From the NCBI GenBank assembly GCA_036260375.1, contig DASZZZ010000061.1, positions 1 to 51,822 of the forward strand: 51,822 nucleotides of DNA. The letters are read 5' to 3'. The DNA is from DASZZZ01 sp036260375. Its GTDB lineage: Bacteria > Actinomycetota > CADDZG01 > WHSQ01. Numbering within the stretch: position 1 is the stretch's first letter; each line of letters begins with the position of its first letter. A program made the translations under genes and the position numbers. Positions 39,597-46,856 of the stretch are shown piece by piece. The notes under the pieces were generated by a model. The model did not search any database and was not told the DNA's origin. It saw only the letters and a program-made list of their open reading frames with translations.

Positions 39597-40484
39597 CTAC
39601 GTCGCCGGCTCGGGCGAGTACCCCGCGCCGGCGACGGCCGCGCCGAGCGCGTCACGATCGACGTCGTCCGAGTGGACGACGCGCAGCAGCTTCGTGTCGA
39701 GGTCGAGCTCCGCGGCGTCGACGCCGTCGAGCGCGGACACCGCGGCTTCGATCGTCGACTTGCAGTGCGCACAGCTCGCATCCGGCACGCGCAGCTCCGT
39801 CGTCACCGTTCTCCTCCCGTCGCCGTTGCCGAGGTCGCTCGCCCGCGGCCGCGCCGTCGCGCCGCCGTCGGACGCGAGCCTAGTCCCGCGTCGCGGCCCC
39901 GTCGCGCTCCCGCGCGCGACGCCGTCGGCCCACGCGCGCTCGATGTCGCGCATCGCCGACGGGTAGACGATCAGGTGTCGGAACGGCGTGATGCCCGCCA
40001 TGTAGGCGGCGCCGACGAGACCGTTGCGCTTCACGTACACGGCCATCTCGCCGCGGTACGTCCCGGCCCCGTCGGGCACCCAGCCGACGTGCACGACGCC
40101 GTGCACGGTCCGGTTCGCGAGCTCCGCGGCGAACTCGTCGCCGGTCAGGTACACGGGCGTGAACGGCGCCGCGTCGAACGCGGGCCCGGGCGGTGCGGCG
40201 GCCAGATCCGGCGGCAGGCGGTCGCGCAGCATCGACGCGCCGTCGCCCGGCGGCTCGTCCCAGCCGAGCAGCTCGCCTAGCTTCCACCGCAGCGCGAACA
40301 GCGCCCGGACCGCCGGCGACGACGATCGCGCCGGGTCGAACGACGCCACGGCCTGCACCAGACGCGGGAAGTCGTCGCGGCCGCCCGGCGTCGGCAGTGC
40401 CCACACGTCCTCGAGACGGAAGTCGTGCGCGAGATCGTGGATCCGCCACGGCCGCGACTCGTGCACGGAGCGCGGCACCCTCAC
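39597..40484 (-). CDS. DUF2867 domain fused in frame to a C-terminal HMA metal-binding domain
   Basis: A 295-residue reading frame. Residues of about 1-180 match DUF2867 (DFRLEDVWALPTPGGRDDF, FALRWKLGELLGWDE, YMAGITPFRHLIVYPSAM). After a linker of about 45 Arg/Gly/Ala-rich residues comes a complete HMA domain (TTELRVPDASCAHCKSTIEA), with the copper-binding CxxC as SCAHC. No stop codon separates them. An internal GTG at 39806 with GGGAGGAG upstream could yield the HMA part alone (69 residues, CopZ-sized). The GTG at 40484 is within a GTGA overlap with the antiporter stop. Whether one or two proteins are made is open. Confidence 0.75.
   Translation of the reverse strand: MRVPRSVHESRPWRIHDLAHDFRLEDVWALPTPGGRDDFPRLVQAVASFDPARSSSPAVRALFALRWKLGELLGWDEPPGDGASMLRDRLPPDLAAAPPGPAFDAAPFTPVYLTGDEFAAELANRTVHGVVHVGWVPDGAGTYRGEMAVYVKRNGLVGAAYMAGITPFRHLIVYPSAMRDIERAWADGVARGSATGPRRGTRLASDGGATARPRASDLGNGDGRRTVTTELRVPDASCAHCKSTIEAAVSALDGVDAAELDLDTKLLRVVHSDDVDRDALGAAVAGAGYSPEPAT
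39804..39817 (-). promoter_or_regulatory. Internal ribosome-binding site and GTG for a free HMA copper chaperone
   Basis: On the minus strand GGGAGGAG is followed after 4 nt by GTG (39806-39804), in frame with the HMA domain. This is stronger than the site of the full-length gene. A CopZ-like chaperone of 69 residues (39597-39806) would result. Confidence 0.55.
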
Positions 40485-41662
40485 GCGGCGGCTTCCCTGC
40501 GCGCGTCGGCGCGGCGCACCAGCAGCTCGCCGAGAGGATCCGCGAGACGGGCGAACACGGGTCCCGCGATCGCGAGCACGAAGACGTAGCTGATGGCCAA
40601 TGCCTCGAAGTCACCGGCGACGCCCGCGGCGGCGGCCAGTCCGGCTATCGCAATCGAGAACTCCCCGCGCGCCGTCAGCATCGCGCCGGCGCGGACACGG
40701 CCGCGGAGCCCGACCCCCGAACGGGCCGCTCCCGTCCATCCGGTCGCGAGCTTCGTCGCGACCGTCACGAGCGCGAGGAGCGACGCGGGCAGCAGCACCG
40801 GCGGGATCGAGGCGGGGTCGATGGAGAGGCCGACGAAGGCGAAGAACATGGCCGAGAACAAGTCTCGCATCGGAGTGAGGAGTCCGTGCGCTGCTTCGGC
40901 AGCGGGACCCGACAACACGATGCCGACGAGCAGCGCGGCGACCGCCGCCGAGACGCCGAAGACCTCCGCCGCCCCCGCGACCAGGATCGTCATCCCGAGG
41001 ATCGTGAGCAGGAGCGACTCGTCGGAGCGGCTGAACACGAGCCGGCTGACGCCGACCTCGAGCCTGGTCGCGGCGGCGAGGACGGCCGCGACGACCAACA
41101 CTCCGAGGCCGGCCGGCGCCAGGCTCGCGACGTCTCCGTCGCCGACCAACAGAGCGCCGGCGACCGGCAGATAGAGCGCCATGACGAGGTCCTCGATGAC
41201 GAGGGTCGAGAGCACGACCGGCGTCTCCCGGTTGCCGGTCCACCCCTGGTCCGACAGGACCTTGGCGATGATTCCCGACGACGACACGTACGTGACGCCG
41301 CCGAGCACGACCGAGAGGACCACTCCGAAGCCGAGGGCCAGCCCCGCGACGAACCCGGGCGTGAAGTTCAGTATCAGGTCGAGCACACCGACGCCGGCCT
41401 GCGACCTGAGCGTGCCGGTGAGCTCCGCCGCGGTGTACTCGAGCCCGAGCATGAACAACAGCAGGATGAGGCCGATCTCGGCCCCGACCTGGACGAAGTC
41501 CTCGGCGGTCACGAGCGGCAGGAGCCCGCCCTTGCCGAAAGCCAGTCCCGCCGTCAAGTAGAGAGGGATCGTGGGCATCCCGATGCGCGTCGCGAGGCGC
41601 GACAGCACGGCCAGCCCCACGAGGATGGCACCCAGCTCGACGAGAAGTTCCGGGTGTTCCAC
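40481..41662 (-). CDS. khtU: CPA2-family cation/H+ antiporter (KhtU-like)
   Basis: A 393-residue protein with about twelve membrane helices. Family landmarks are RIGMPTIPLYLTAGLAFG, IGLILLLFMLGLEYT, the TYVSSSGIIAKVL segment, VLSTLVIEDLVMALYLP with the ion-binding Glu-Asp pair, and GAMLTARGEFSIAIAGL. It is directly preceded by a KhtT-like RCK_C subunit gene (stop and start adjacent), so the pair is probably a K+/H+ efflux system. The Na+ specificity of some relatives cannot be excluded. The GTG at 41662 is chosen because it abuts the khtT stop. Confidence 0.88.
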   Translation of the reverse strand: MEHPELLVELGAILVGLAVLSRLATRIGMPTIPLYLTAGLAFGKGGLLPLVTAEDFVQVGAEIGLILLLFMLGLEYTAAELTGTLRSQAGVGVLDLILNFTPGFVAGLALGFGVVLSVVLGGVTYVSSSGIIAKVLSDQGWTGNRETPVVLSTLVIEDLVMALYLPVAGALLVGDGDVASLAPAGLGVLVVAAVLAAATRLEVGVSRLVFSRSDESLLLTILGMTILVAGAAEVFGVSAAVAALLVGIVLSGPAAEAAHGLLTPMRDLFSAMFFAFVGLSIDPASIPPVLLPASLLALVTVATKLATGWTGAARSGVGLRGRVRAGAMLTARGEFSIAIAGLAAAAGVAGDFEALAISYVFVLAIAGPVFARLADPLGELLVRRADARREAAA

Positions 41663-42148
41663 CTAGCCCGTGCGCAGCACTGCGACGGCCTGCTCGACGC
41701 CGCGGCCGGTGCCCACGACGACGAGGTAGTCGCCGCTTCTCAGCGTCTCTTCGGGGCCCGGCGCCGCAACCGCGTCTTCGCCGCGGACTATGGCGACGAT
41801 CGAGACGCCCGTCCTCGAGCGCATGCGCGAGTCACCGATCGTGCGCCCGACGTACGCGGAGTCGGCCCGGATCGGAAGCCAGTCGATCACCAGTCCCTCG
41901 ATCCGCTGTTGGAGCTCCGCCAGTTGCTGCGCGACGCGCGTCGCGCCGAGCAGCTCGGCGAGAGTGCGCGCGTCGTCGGACGAGAGCCCGAGCACGCGGT
42001 TGAACTCGTCGGGGTCGTCGCGCCGGGAGACGTAGATCTCGCGTAGTCCGGTGCGATGCGAGATGACGCCTATGCGTTTGCCCTCGGTCGTCTCGAACTC
42101 GTAGCGCACCCCGACCCCGGGCAGCTTTACCTCGTGGATCTCGCTCAT
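41663..42148 (-). CDS. khtT: KhtT-like regulatory subunit of the antiporter (RCK_C domain)
   Basis: A 161-residue cytoplasmic protein. The N-terminal half (IHEVKLPGVGVRYEFETTEG, GLREIYVSRRDDPDEF) matches the KhtT/AspT-type N-domain. The C-terminal half is an RCK_C/TrkA_C domain (YVGRTIGDSRMRSRTGVSIV, GDYLVVVGTGRGVEQ). In Bacillus, KhtT gates KhtU and binds c-di-AMP through RCK_C; that it does so here is inference. The ATG at 42148 has an excellent GGAGGGGAGG. It is the first gene of the khtT-khtU-DUF2867/HMA operon. Confidence 0.85.
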   Translation of the reverse strand: MSEIHEVKLPGVGVRYEFETTEGKRIGVISHRTGLREIYVSRRDDPDEFNRVLGLSSDDARTLAELLGATRVAQQLAELQQRIEGLVIDWLPIRADSAYVGRTIGDSRMRSRTGVSIVAIVRGEDAVAAPGPEETLRSGDYLVVVGTGRGVEQAVAVLRTG

Positions 42149-42167
42149 GAACCTCCCCTCCGTCGCG

Positions 42168-43082
42168 CTAGCCGTCCCCGGGCGATTCGGGGCTTCGAAC
42201 GGGCGCGTCGTGGCGGACCAGGAGATCCGCGAGCTCCGTCGCGTTGCGTTGCGCGTAGTCGCGATAGCAGTTGTTCATGAGGACGTGCGTCGTCTCGCTC
42301 TGCTCGCTCAACGACTTCAGGCGCGGCACCCACTCCTCGAGCTCGTCGCGCGAGTACTCGTATGCGAAGCGCCGCTGGACCGACCCGCTCTCCCACTCGT
42401 CCGCGTTGTGGCCGTGGAACCGCACGACCGCGAGGTCGGCGGTCGCGGCGACGACCGGCGGGATCGACGACGTGAACCCCTGCGGCATGTCGACGCACAC
42501 GTACGGGAGGCCGTGGCCCTCGAGGAAGTCGAGCGTCTCGGCGCGGTTGTCCTCGGTCATCCACGACTTGTTGCGGAACTCGACGCAGATGCGCACCGGC
42601 GCGCACCGCTTGGCGCATTCGATGACGTACTCGCGCTGCGCGCGCCCGATGTGGAACCACGGCGGGAACTGGAACAGCACGGCCCCCAGCTTCCCGGCGT
42701 CGTGCAACGGCGCGAGCGCCGACAGAAAGCGGTCCCACACCTCGTCGATGACGTGCGCGTCGAGGTCGTCCGGGTACACGCGCCGCTTGTCGTCCGGGCG
42801 CGGGAGGTCCTTGGGCAGCGCGTCGGCGCGCGTGGGATGGCGCGTCATGAGCGAGAACGCCTTGACGTTGAACGTGAACTCCTCGGGCGTGCGTTCGACC
42901 CACAGCTCCGAGTTGGCCTCGCTCGGCATGAAGTAGTACGTCGAGTCGACCTCGACGAGCGGGAACCTCTCGGCGTAGAAGCGCAGCCGCTCCTCCGCGC
43001 TCGTCACGCCCTTCGGGTACCACCCCGACGCCAGCAGCGACTTGTCCGTCCACGAGGCGGTGCCGACGAGCAGACGTCCCAT
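42168..43082 (-). CDS. DUF72 (YecE-like) protein, copy 1
   Basis: A 304-residue TIM-barrel-like protein. It starts RLLVGTASWTDKSLLASGWYP and has VDSTYYFMPSE, FTFNVKAFSLMTRHP, GAVLFQFPPWF, VEFRNKSWM, and the C-terminal HVLMNNCYRDYAQRNA. DUF72 proteins are widespread and functionally uncharacterised. It is 35 bp downstream of a second, shorter DUF72 gene in the same direction. The two share the layout but are clearly diverged, so this is not a recent duplication. Confidence 0.87.
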   Translation of the reverse strand: MGRLLVGTASWTDKSLLASGWYPKGVTSAEERLRFYAERFPLVEVDSTYYFMPSEANSELWVERTPEEFTFNVKAFSLMTRHPTRADALPKDLPRPDDKRRVYPDDLDAHVIDEVWDRFLSALAPLHDAGKLGAVLFQFPPWFHIGRAQREYVIECAKRCAPVRICVEFRNKSWMTEDNRAETLDFLEGHGLPYVCVDMPQGFTSSIPPVVAATADLAVVRFHGHNADEWESGSVQRRFAYEYSRDELEEWVPRLKSLSEQSETTHVLMNNCYRDYAQRNATELADLLVRHDAPVRSPESPGDG

Positions 43083-43117
43083 CGCGCGTTCGTATCACGC
43101 GCCGCCCGGAGCGCGCG

Positions 43118-43894
43118 TCACGGCGCCCCGACGTCGCCGGCGCCCGGGACGCGCGACGCCTGGAGACCGGCGCGCTCCACGGCGCGCGCGAAGGAACGGG
43201 CGTCGCGCAGCGCGCACGCGCGGTGGTCATTGTTGAAGTACACGAAGACGTCGTCGTCCGGCCCCCACAGGTCCGCGAGCCGCCGCCCCCACGTCGTCAG
43301 CGCGCTCCGTCCGTAGCACGGGCGCGGCTCGGCGGTCCCGGAATGCAAGCGCAGGTAGCCCCACGACGCGGTGCGCCACAGGGGCGCGATCGGACGCGAC
43401 TCGCGGTCGGCGAGGCACAGCGCCGCGCCGCGCTCCTCGAGCAGGGCGCGGCACTCCGGCGTGAACCACGTCTCGTGCCGGAACTCGACCGCGACGCGCA
43501 GCCGGTCGTCGAACCGGTCGAGCGTGCGGGCCAGCGCGTCGAGGTCGGCCTTGAGATTGGGCGGCAGCTGCAGCAGGACCGGCCCGAGCTTGGCACCCAG
43601 GCGGCGCATGTTCTCCAGCATCCGCGCGACCGGCTCGTCCGGGTCGCGCAGGCGGCGGATGTGCGTCAGGTAGCGGTTGGCCTTGACCGCGAACACGAAG
43701 TCGTCCGGCGTGCGCGCGGCCCAGCTCGCGAACGTCTCGGGGGCCGGCAGGTGGTAGAAGGCCGCGTTCGACTCGACCGTGTCGAAGTGACGCACGTAGT
43801 GCTCGAGCCACGAGCGCTGCGGCAGCCGCTCGGGATAGAAGCGCGGCCGCCAGTCGCGGTACTGCCATCCCGACGTCCCGATCAGGACCGGCAT
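43118..43894 (-). CDS. DUF72 (YecE-like) protein, copy 2
   Basis: A 258-residue protein. Motifs are VLIGTSGWQYRDWRPRFYP, VESNAAFYHLPAPETF, FVFAVKANRYLTHIRRL, PVLLQLPPNLKADLDAL, VEFRHETWFTPE and DVFVYFNNDHRACALRDA. It is closer to canonical YecE than copy 1. The ATG at 43894 has GGAGGTGG upstream. The 73-bp gap to thiG shows nothing notable. Confidence 0.88.
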   Translation of the reverse strand: MPVLIGTSGWQYRDWRPRFYPERLPQRSWLEHYVRHFDTVESNAAFYHLPAPETFASWAARTPDDFVFAVKANRYLTHIRRLRDPDEPVARMLENMRRLGAKLGPVLLQLPPNLKADLDALARTLDRFDDRLRVAVEFRHETWFTPECRALLEERGAALCLADRESRPIAPLWRTASWGYLRLHSGTAEPRPCYGRSALTTWGRRLADLWGPDDDVFVYFNNDHRACALRDARSFARAVERAGLQASRVPGAGDVGAP

Positions 43895-43967
43895 CGACCA
43901 CCTCCACTAGCGGGCTTGCCTCGGTGCGTCGTACCCCGCGGCCCCCGCGCGTACCCGCGCCGCGCGC

Positions 43968-44753
43968 CTACGGCGCGGGCGGCGTGAAGTCCGGCATGCC
44001 GTCGAACGTCGTCGACGCCTCCGCGTAGAGGCGGCGCGGGATGCGTCCGGCGAGGCGCGCGAGGCGCCCGGCCTCGACCGCCTTGCGCACCGCCTCGGCC
44101 ATCGCCTCGGGCCGGTGCGCGCGCGTGACCGCGCTGGCGACGAGAACCGCGTCGCATCCGAGCTCCATCGCGATCGCGGCGTCGGACGCGGTGCCGATGC
44201 CGGCGTCGAGCACGACGGGCACGCTCGTCTGCTCGACGATCAGGGCGAGGTTGTACGGGTTGCGTATCCCCATGCCGCTGCCGATCGGGCTCCCGAGCGG
44301 CATGACCGCCGAGCAGCCCGCGTCCTCGAGCCGGCGTGCGAGCACGGGATCGTCGTTCGTGTACGCGAGGACGACGAAGCCCTCGTCGACCAGCTGCTCG
44401 GCGGCGTCGAGGAGCTCGACCGGCTCCGGGAGCAGCGTCCTGTCGTCGCCTATGACCTCGAGCTTGATCCAGTTCGTCTCGAACGCGTCGCGCGCGAGCC
44501 GCGCCGTCGTCACCGCGTCGCGCGCCGTGAAGCAGCCGGCGGTGTTCGGCAGCAGACGGCAACCCACCCGCTCGAGCACGTCGATCACCGAGCCGCGCGC
44601 GTCCGGGGCCACGCGACGCAGCGCGACCGTCGCCATCTCGGCGCCGGACGCCACGAGCGCGCGCTCGAGGGCGTCGAGGCTCGCGGCGCCGCCCGTGCCC
44701 ATGATCAAGCGGCTGCCGAAGGTCTCGCCCGCGATGACGAGGCCGTCGCTCAC
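43968..44753 (-). CDS. thiG: ThiG, thiazole synthase
   Basis: A 261-residue TIM barrel that forms the thiazole phosphate from deoxyxylulose phosphate, dehydroglycine and ThiS-thiocarboxylate. Motifs are FGSRLIMGTGGAASLDALER, the Schiff-base Lys in NWIKLEVIGDDRTLLPE, GSPIGSGMGIRNP and VVLDAGIGTASDAA. The GTG at 44753 is within a GTGA overlap with thiS. It is the last gene of the riboswitch-controlled thiO-thiS-thiG operon. Confidence 0.95.
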   Translation of the reverse strand: MSDGLVIAGETFGSRLIMGTGGAASLDALERALVASGAEMATVALRRVAPDARGSVIDVLERVGCRLLPNTAGCFTARDAVTTARLARDAFETNWIKLEVIGDDRTLLPEPVELLDAAEQLVDEGFVVLAYTNDDPVLARRLEDAGCSAVMPLGSPIGSGMGIRNPYNLALIVEQTSVPVVLDAGIGTASDAAIAMELGCDAVLVASAVTRAHRPEAMAEAVRKAVEAGRLARLAGRIPRRLYAEASTTFDGMPDFTPPAP

Positions 44754-44983
44754 CGCGCCCCTCCCCCCACGGCGCGCAGCACCTCGATGCGCGCGCCCGC
44801 GTGCACGGGGCGCCGGTCCCACTCGCCGCGCGGCACGACGTCGCCGTCGACCGCGACTGCGACGCCGCGGCCGCGCGGGTCGTGCCCGAGCCGAACGACG
44901 ACCGCGGCGATCGTCGCCCCGGGGTCCACGGCCATCGGCCGCCCGTTGACGACGACGTCGACGCGGGCGTCGGGCGCCGTCAC
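44750..44983 (-). CDS. thiS: ThiS sulfur-carrier protein with C-terminal Ala-Arg extension
   Basis: A 77-residue ubiquitin-fold protein. DVVVNGRPMAVDPGATIAAV and VAVAVDGDVVPRGEWD are typical. ThiS must end in Gly-Gly to be adenylated and thiocarboxylated; here the end reads VGGGAR before the stop, two residues too long. It lies between thiO and thiG with GTGA overlaps on both sides, and the overlap with thiG forces the last codons. Whether Ala-Arg is trimmed or the copy is inactive is unknown. Confidence 0.88.
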   Translation of the reverse strand: MTAPDARVDVVVNGRPMAVDPGATIAAVVVRLGHDPRGRGVAVAVDGDVVPRGEWDRRPVHAGARIEVLRAVGGGAR

Positions 44984-46104
44984 CGCGCCGCCTCGGCGGG
45001 CGCGAAGCGGGCCGGCGAGAACGGCGCGATCTCGCCCGGCGGCTCGTCGCCCGCGAGCAGGGCGCACACCGCCTCGGCGGTGATCGGCGCCTGCAGCACG
45101 CCGTTGCGGAAGTGCCCGGTCGCGACGACGAGGCCCGCGACCTCGGTGGCGCCGACCGCCGGGCCGTTGTCGGGCGTGGCGGGGCGCAGGCCGGCGACGG
45201 TCTCGACCAGCTCGAGCTCGGTCACGCCGGGCACGAGCTCGTACGCCGCCCGCAGGAGCTCGAACACCGCGCCCGCGGTGACGGCGTCGTCGAAGCCGCG
45301 CTCCTCTACGGTCGCGCCGACGACGACGCGGCCGTCGGCGCGCGGGACGACGTAGCACTCGACGCCGCGCAGGTTGCGCGCCGCCAGCGGCGTCCCGGAC
45401 ACGTCGCGCAGCTGTAGCAGCTGGCCCTTGACCGGGCGCACCGGCGGCAGCGCGCCGGCGGGCACGCCCGCGACCGCGCCCGACCACGCCCCCGCGGCGA
45501 GCACGACCGCCCCCGCCTCCACGCCGCCGTCCGGCGTCCGCACGCCGGCGGCGCGGCCCCCGGACGTCTCGAGCGCGTCGACTCGCTCCCGCCGCACGTC
45601 GACCCCGGCGCGGACGCACGCGTCGAGGAGGGCGCCCGCGAGGGCGCGGTTGTCGACCTGGTGGTCGCCCGGGACGAGGATGCCGCCGCGCACCCGCGGC
45701 GCGAGGGCCGGCTCCAGCGCGCGGCAGTCGCGGCCGCGCAGCCGCTCGACGTCCATGCCGAGCTCGACCTGGAGGCGGTAGAGGTCCTCGAGCGCGGCGT
45801 TGTCGTCGGCGTCGCGCGCCACGACGAGCGTTCCGCTGCGCCGGAAGCCCACGTCGCGGTCCGCGTCGGCGGCGAGCTCCGCGACGAACGACTCGTAGCG
45901 CGCCGCGGACGCGAGGTTGAGCTCGAGGAGGCGCTCCTCGCCGGGATGCAGCTCGGTGACGGGGGCGAGCAGCCCGGCGGCCGCCCACGTGGCGCCGCGC
46001 CCCGGGGCCGGGTCGACGACCGTGACGCTCATCCCGCGGCGCGCCGCGCGCCACGCGATCGACAGCCCGATCGCGCCGCCGCCGGCGACGACGACGTCGG
46101 TCAC
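44980..46104 (-). CDS. thiO: ThiO, glycine oxidase
   Basis: A 374-residue FAD enzyme that oxidises glycine to the imine needed by ThiG. The dinucleotide-binding start VVVAGGGAIGLSIAWRAARR, GATWAAAGLLAPV, the DHQVDNRALAGALL region and the C-terminal GLRPATPDNGPAVGATE and ATGHFRNGVLQAP are all characteristic of the glycine-oxidase family. The GTG at 46104 is in a GTGA overlap with a 19-codon leader ORF that itself follows the TPP riboswitch, so expression probably depends on both. Confidence 0.92.
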   Translation of the reverse strand: MTDVVVAGGGAIGLSIAWRAARRGMSVTVVDPAPGRGATWAAAGLLAPVTELHPGEERLLELNLASAARYESFVAELAADADRDVGFRRSGTLVVARDADDNAALEDLYRLQVELGMDVERLRGRDCRALEPALAPRVRGGILVPGDHQVDNRALAGALLDACVRAGVDVRRERVDALETSGGRAAGVRTPDGGVEAGAVVLAAGAWSGAVAGVPAGALPPVRPVKGQLLQLRDVSGTPLAARNLRGVECYVVPRADGRVVVGATVEERGFDDAVTAGAVFELLRAAYELVPGVTELELVETVAGLRPATPDNGPAVGATEVAGLVVATGHFRNGVLQAPITAEAVCALLAGDEPPGEIAPFSPARFAPAEAAR

Positions 46105-46160
46105 CGCAGCGCCTGCGGCGCGGGGCCGCGACTGCAGCCACGCGGACGCGAACGACGCAT
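46101..46160 (-). CDS. 19-codon leader ORF between TPP riboswitch and thiO
   Basis: ATG at 46160 to TGA at 46101-46103 encodes MRRSRPRGCSRGPAPQALR. Its Shine-Dalgarno AAGGAG lies at the 3' edge of the riboswitch, 4 nt before the ATG. Its stop overlaps the thiO GTG (GTGA), and thiO has no Shine-Dalgarno of its own. The peptide is basic and has no recognised function. The arrangement suggests that the riboswitch hides the leader ORF's ribosome site and thiO is read by coupling. Confidence 0.6.
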   Translation of the reverse strand: MRRSRPRGCSRGPAPQALR

Positions 46161-46164
46161 CGTG

Positions 46165-46258
46165 CTCCTTCCCACGCCGGCATTGTCCGGATCGGGTCAC
46201 AGGGGTCGCGGGCGGATCGGCCCGCCTCTCAGCCCGGTCCTCCGAGCTCCCCCGGGCG
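46165..46258 (-). promoter_or_regulatory. TPP (THI-box) riboswitch
   Basis: The minus strand carries the THI-box core: CTGAGAGG, a variable P3 arm, then ACCC-TGTGACCCGATCCGGA, then CAATGCCGGCGTGGGAAGG. These correspond to the conserved CUGAGA, ACCUGAUCUGGAUAAUGCCAGC and GGGA segments of known thiamine-pyrophosphate aptamers. It precedes thiO-thiS-thiG, as expected. Because the Shine-Dalgarno of the leader ORF is at its 3' end, translational control is more likely than termination. Ends are approximate. Confidence 0.92.
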
Positions 46259-46263
46259 CCGCA

Positions 46264-46269
46264 AGTATA
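46264..46269 (-). promoter_or_regulatory. -10 box of the thiamine riboswitch transcript
   Basis: TATACT on the minus strand, a few bases upstream of the riboswitch P1 region. The -35 is poorly defined. Confidence 0.5.
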
Positions 46270-46314
46270 GGTCGGCGCGTGCGCTCGGACGCGGGGTGAC
46301 GCCGGGCGCGGCGG

Positions 46315-46788
46315 TCAGCCGGCGGGCGCCGCGGCGCGGTCGCCGACGCGCGTCTCGGCGAGGCGGCGCAGCAGCGAGCGCTCGTCGCACTCGAGCGTCT
46401 TCTCGAGGTGGACGATCGTGCCCGACTCGGGCTTGGAGACGAAGCGGATGTCGTCGACGAGCGCTCTCATGAGGTGGATGCCGCGGCCTCCCTCGGCGGT
46501 CGGCGCGGCGTCGGCGGCGGACAGCGACTCGTGGTCGAAGCCGGCCCCGGTGTCGACGACGCTGATGGCGCACACGCACTCGTCGATCGTGACGTGGACC
46601 TCGTACTGGTCGGTGGTCCCGGCGGTGTGGCGCAGCACGTTGGAGCACGCCTCGGTGACCGCCAGCTCGATGTCGCCGACGCAGTCGTCGTCGACGCCGA
46701 GGCGGCGCAGCGCGAAGCCGCACAGGTGACGGACGACCGGGACGCTGACCTCGTCGCGGGGCAGGCACAGCGAGAAGTCCAACTCCAT
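46315..46788 (-). CDS. RsbW/SpoIIAB-like serine kinase (anti-sigma factor type), copy 1
   Basis: A 157-residue HATPase_c protein. The N box reads ELAVTEACSNVLRHT, the G1 box VVDTGAGF, and the G2 box EGGRGIHLMRAL. Such proteins inhibit sigma-B-type factors or phosphorylate STAS anti-anti-sigma proteins, but no STAS or sigma gene is adjacent. The ATG at 46788 abuts an 8-bp perfect hairpin (46789-46808) and has no Shine-Dalgarno, so translation may be regulated. A second such kinase lies at 50148. Confidence 0.87.
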   Translation of the reverse strand: MELDFSLCLPRDEVSVPVVRHLCGFALRRLGVDDDCVGDIELAVTEACSNVLRHTAGTTDQYEVHVTIDECVCAISVVDTGAGFDHESLSAADAAPTAEGGRGIHLMRALVDDIRFVSKPESGTIVHLEKTLECDERSLLRRLAETRVGDRAAAPAG

Positions 46789-46808
46789 GGGGCGGGCTTT
46801 CCCGCCCC
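46789..46808 (-). other. Hairpin abutting the start codon of the RsbW-like gene
   Basis: GGGGCGGG-AAAG-CCCGCCCC on the minus strand, ending exactly at the base before the ATG. It also lies downstream of the threonine aldolase stop (46857). It could be a terminator without U-tract or a translational block. Confidence 0.5.
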
Positions 46809-46856
46809 CCGCCGCGGCGAAACCCGAACGCGGGGCGCTCGAGTATCCGCCCGGCG

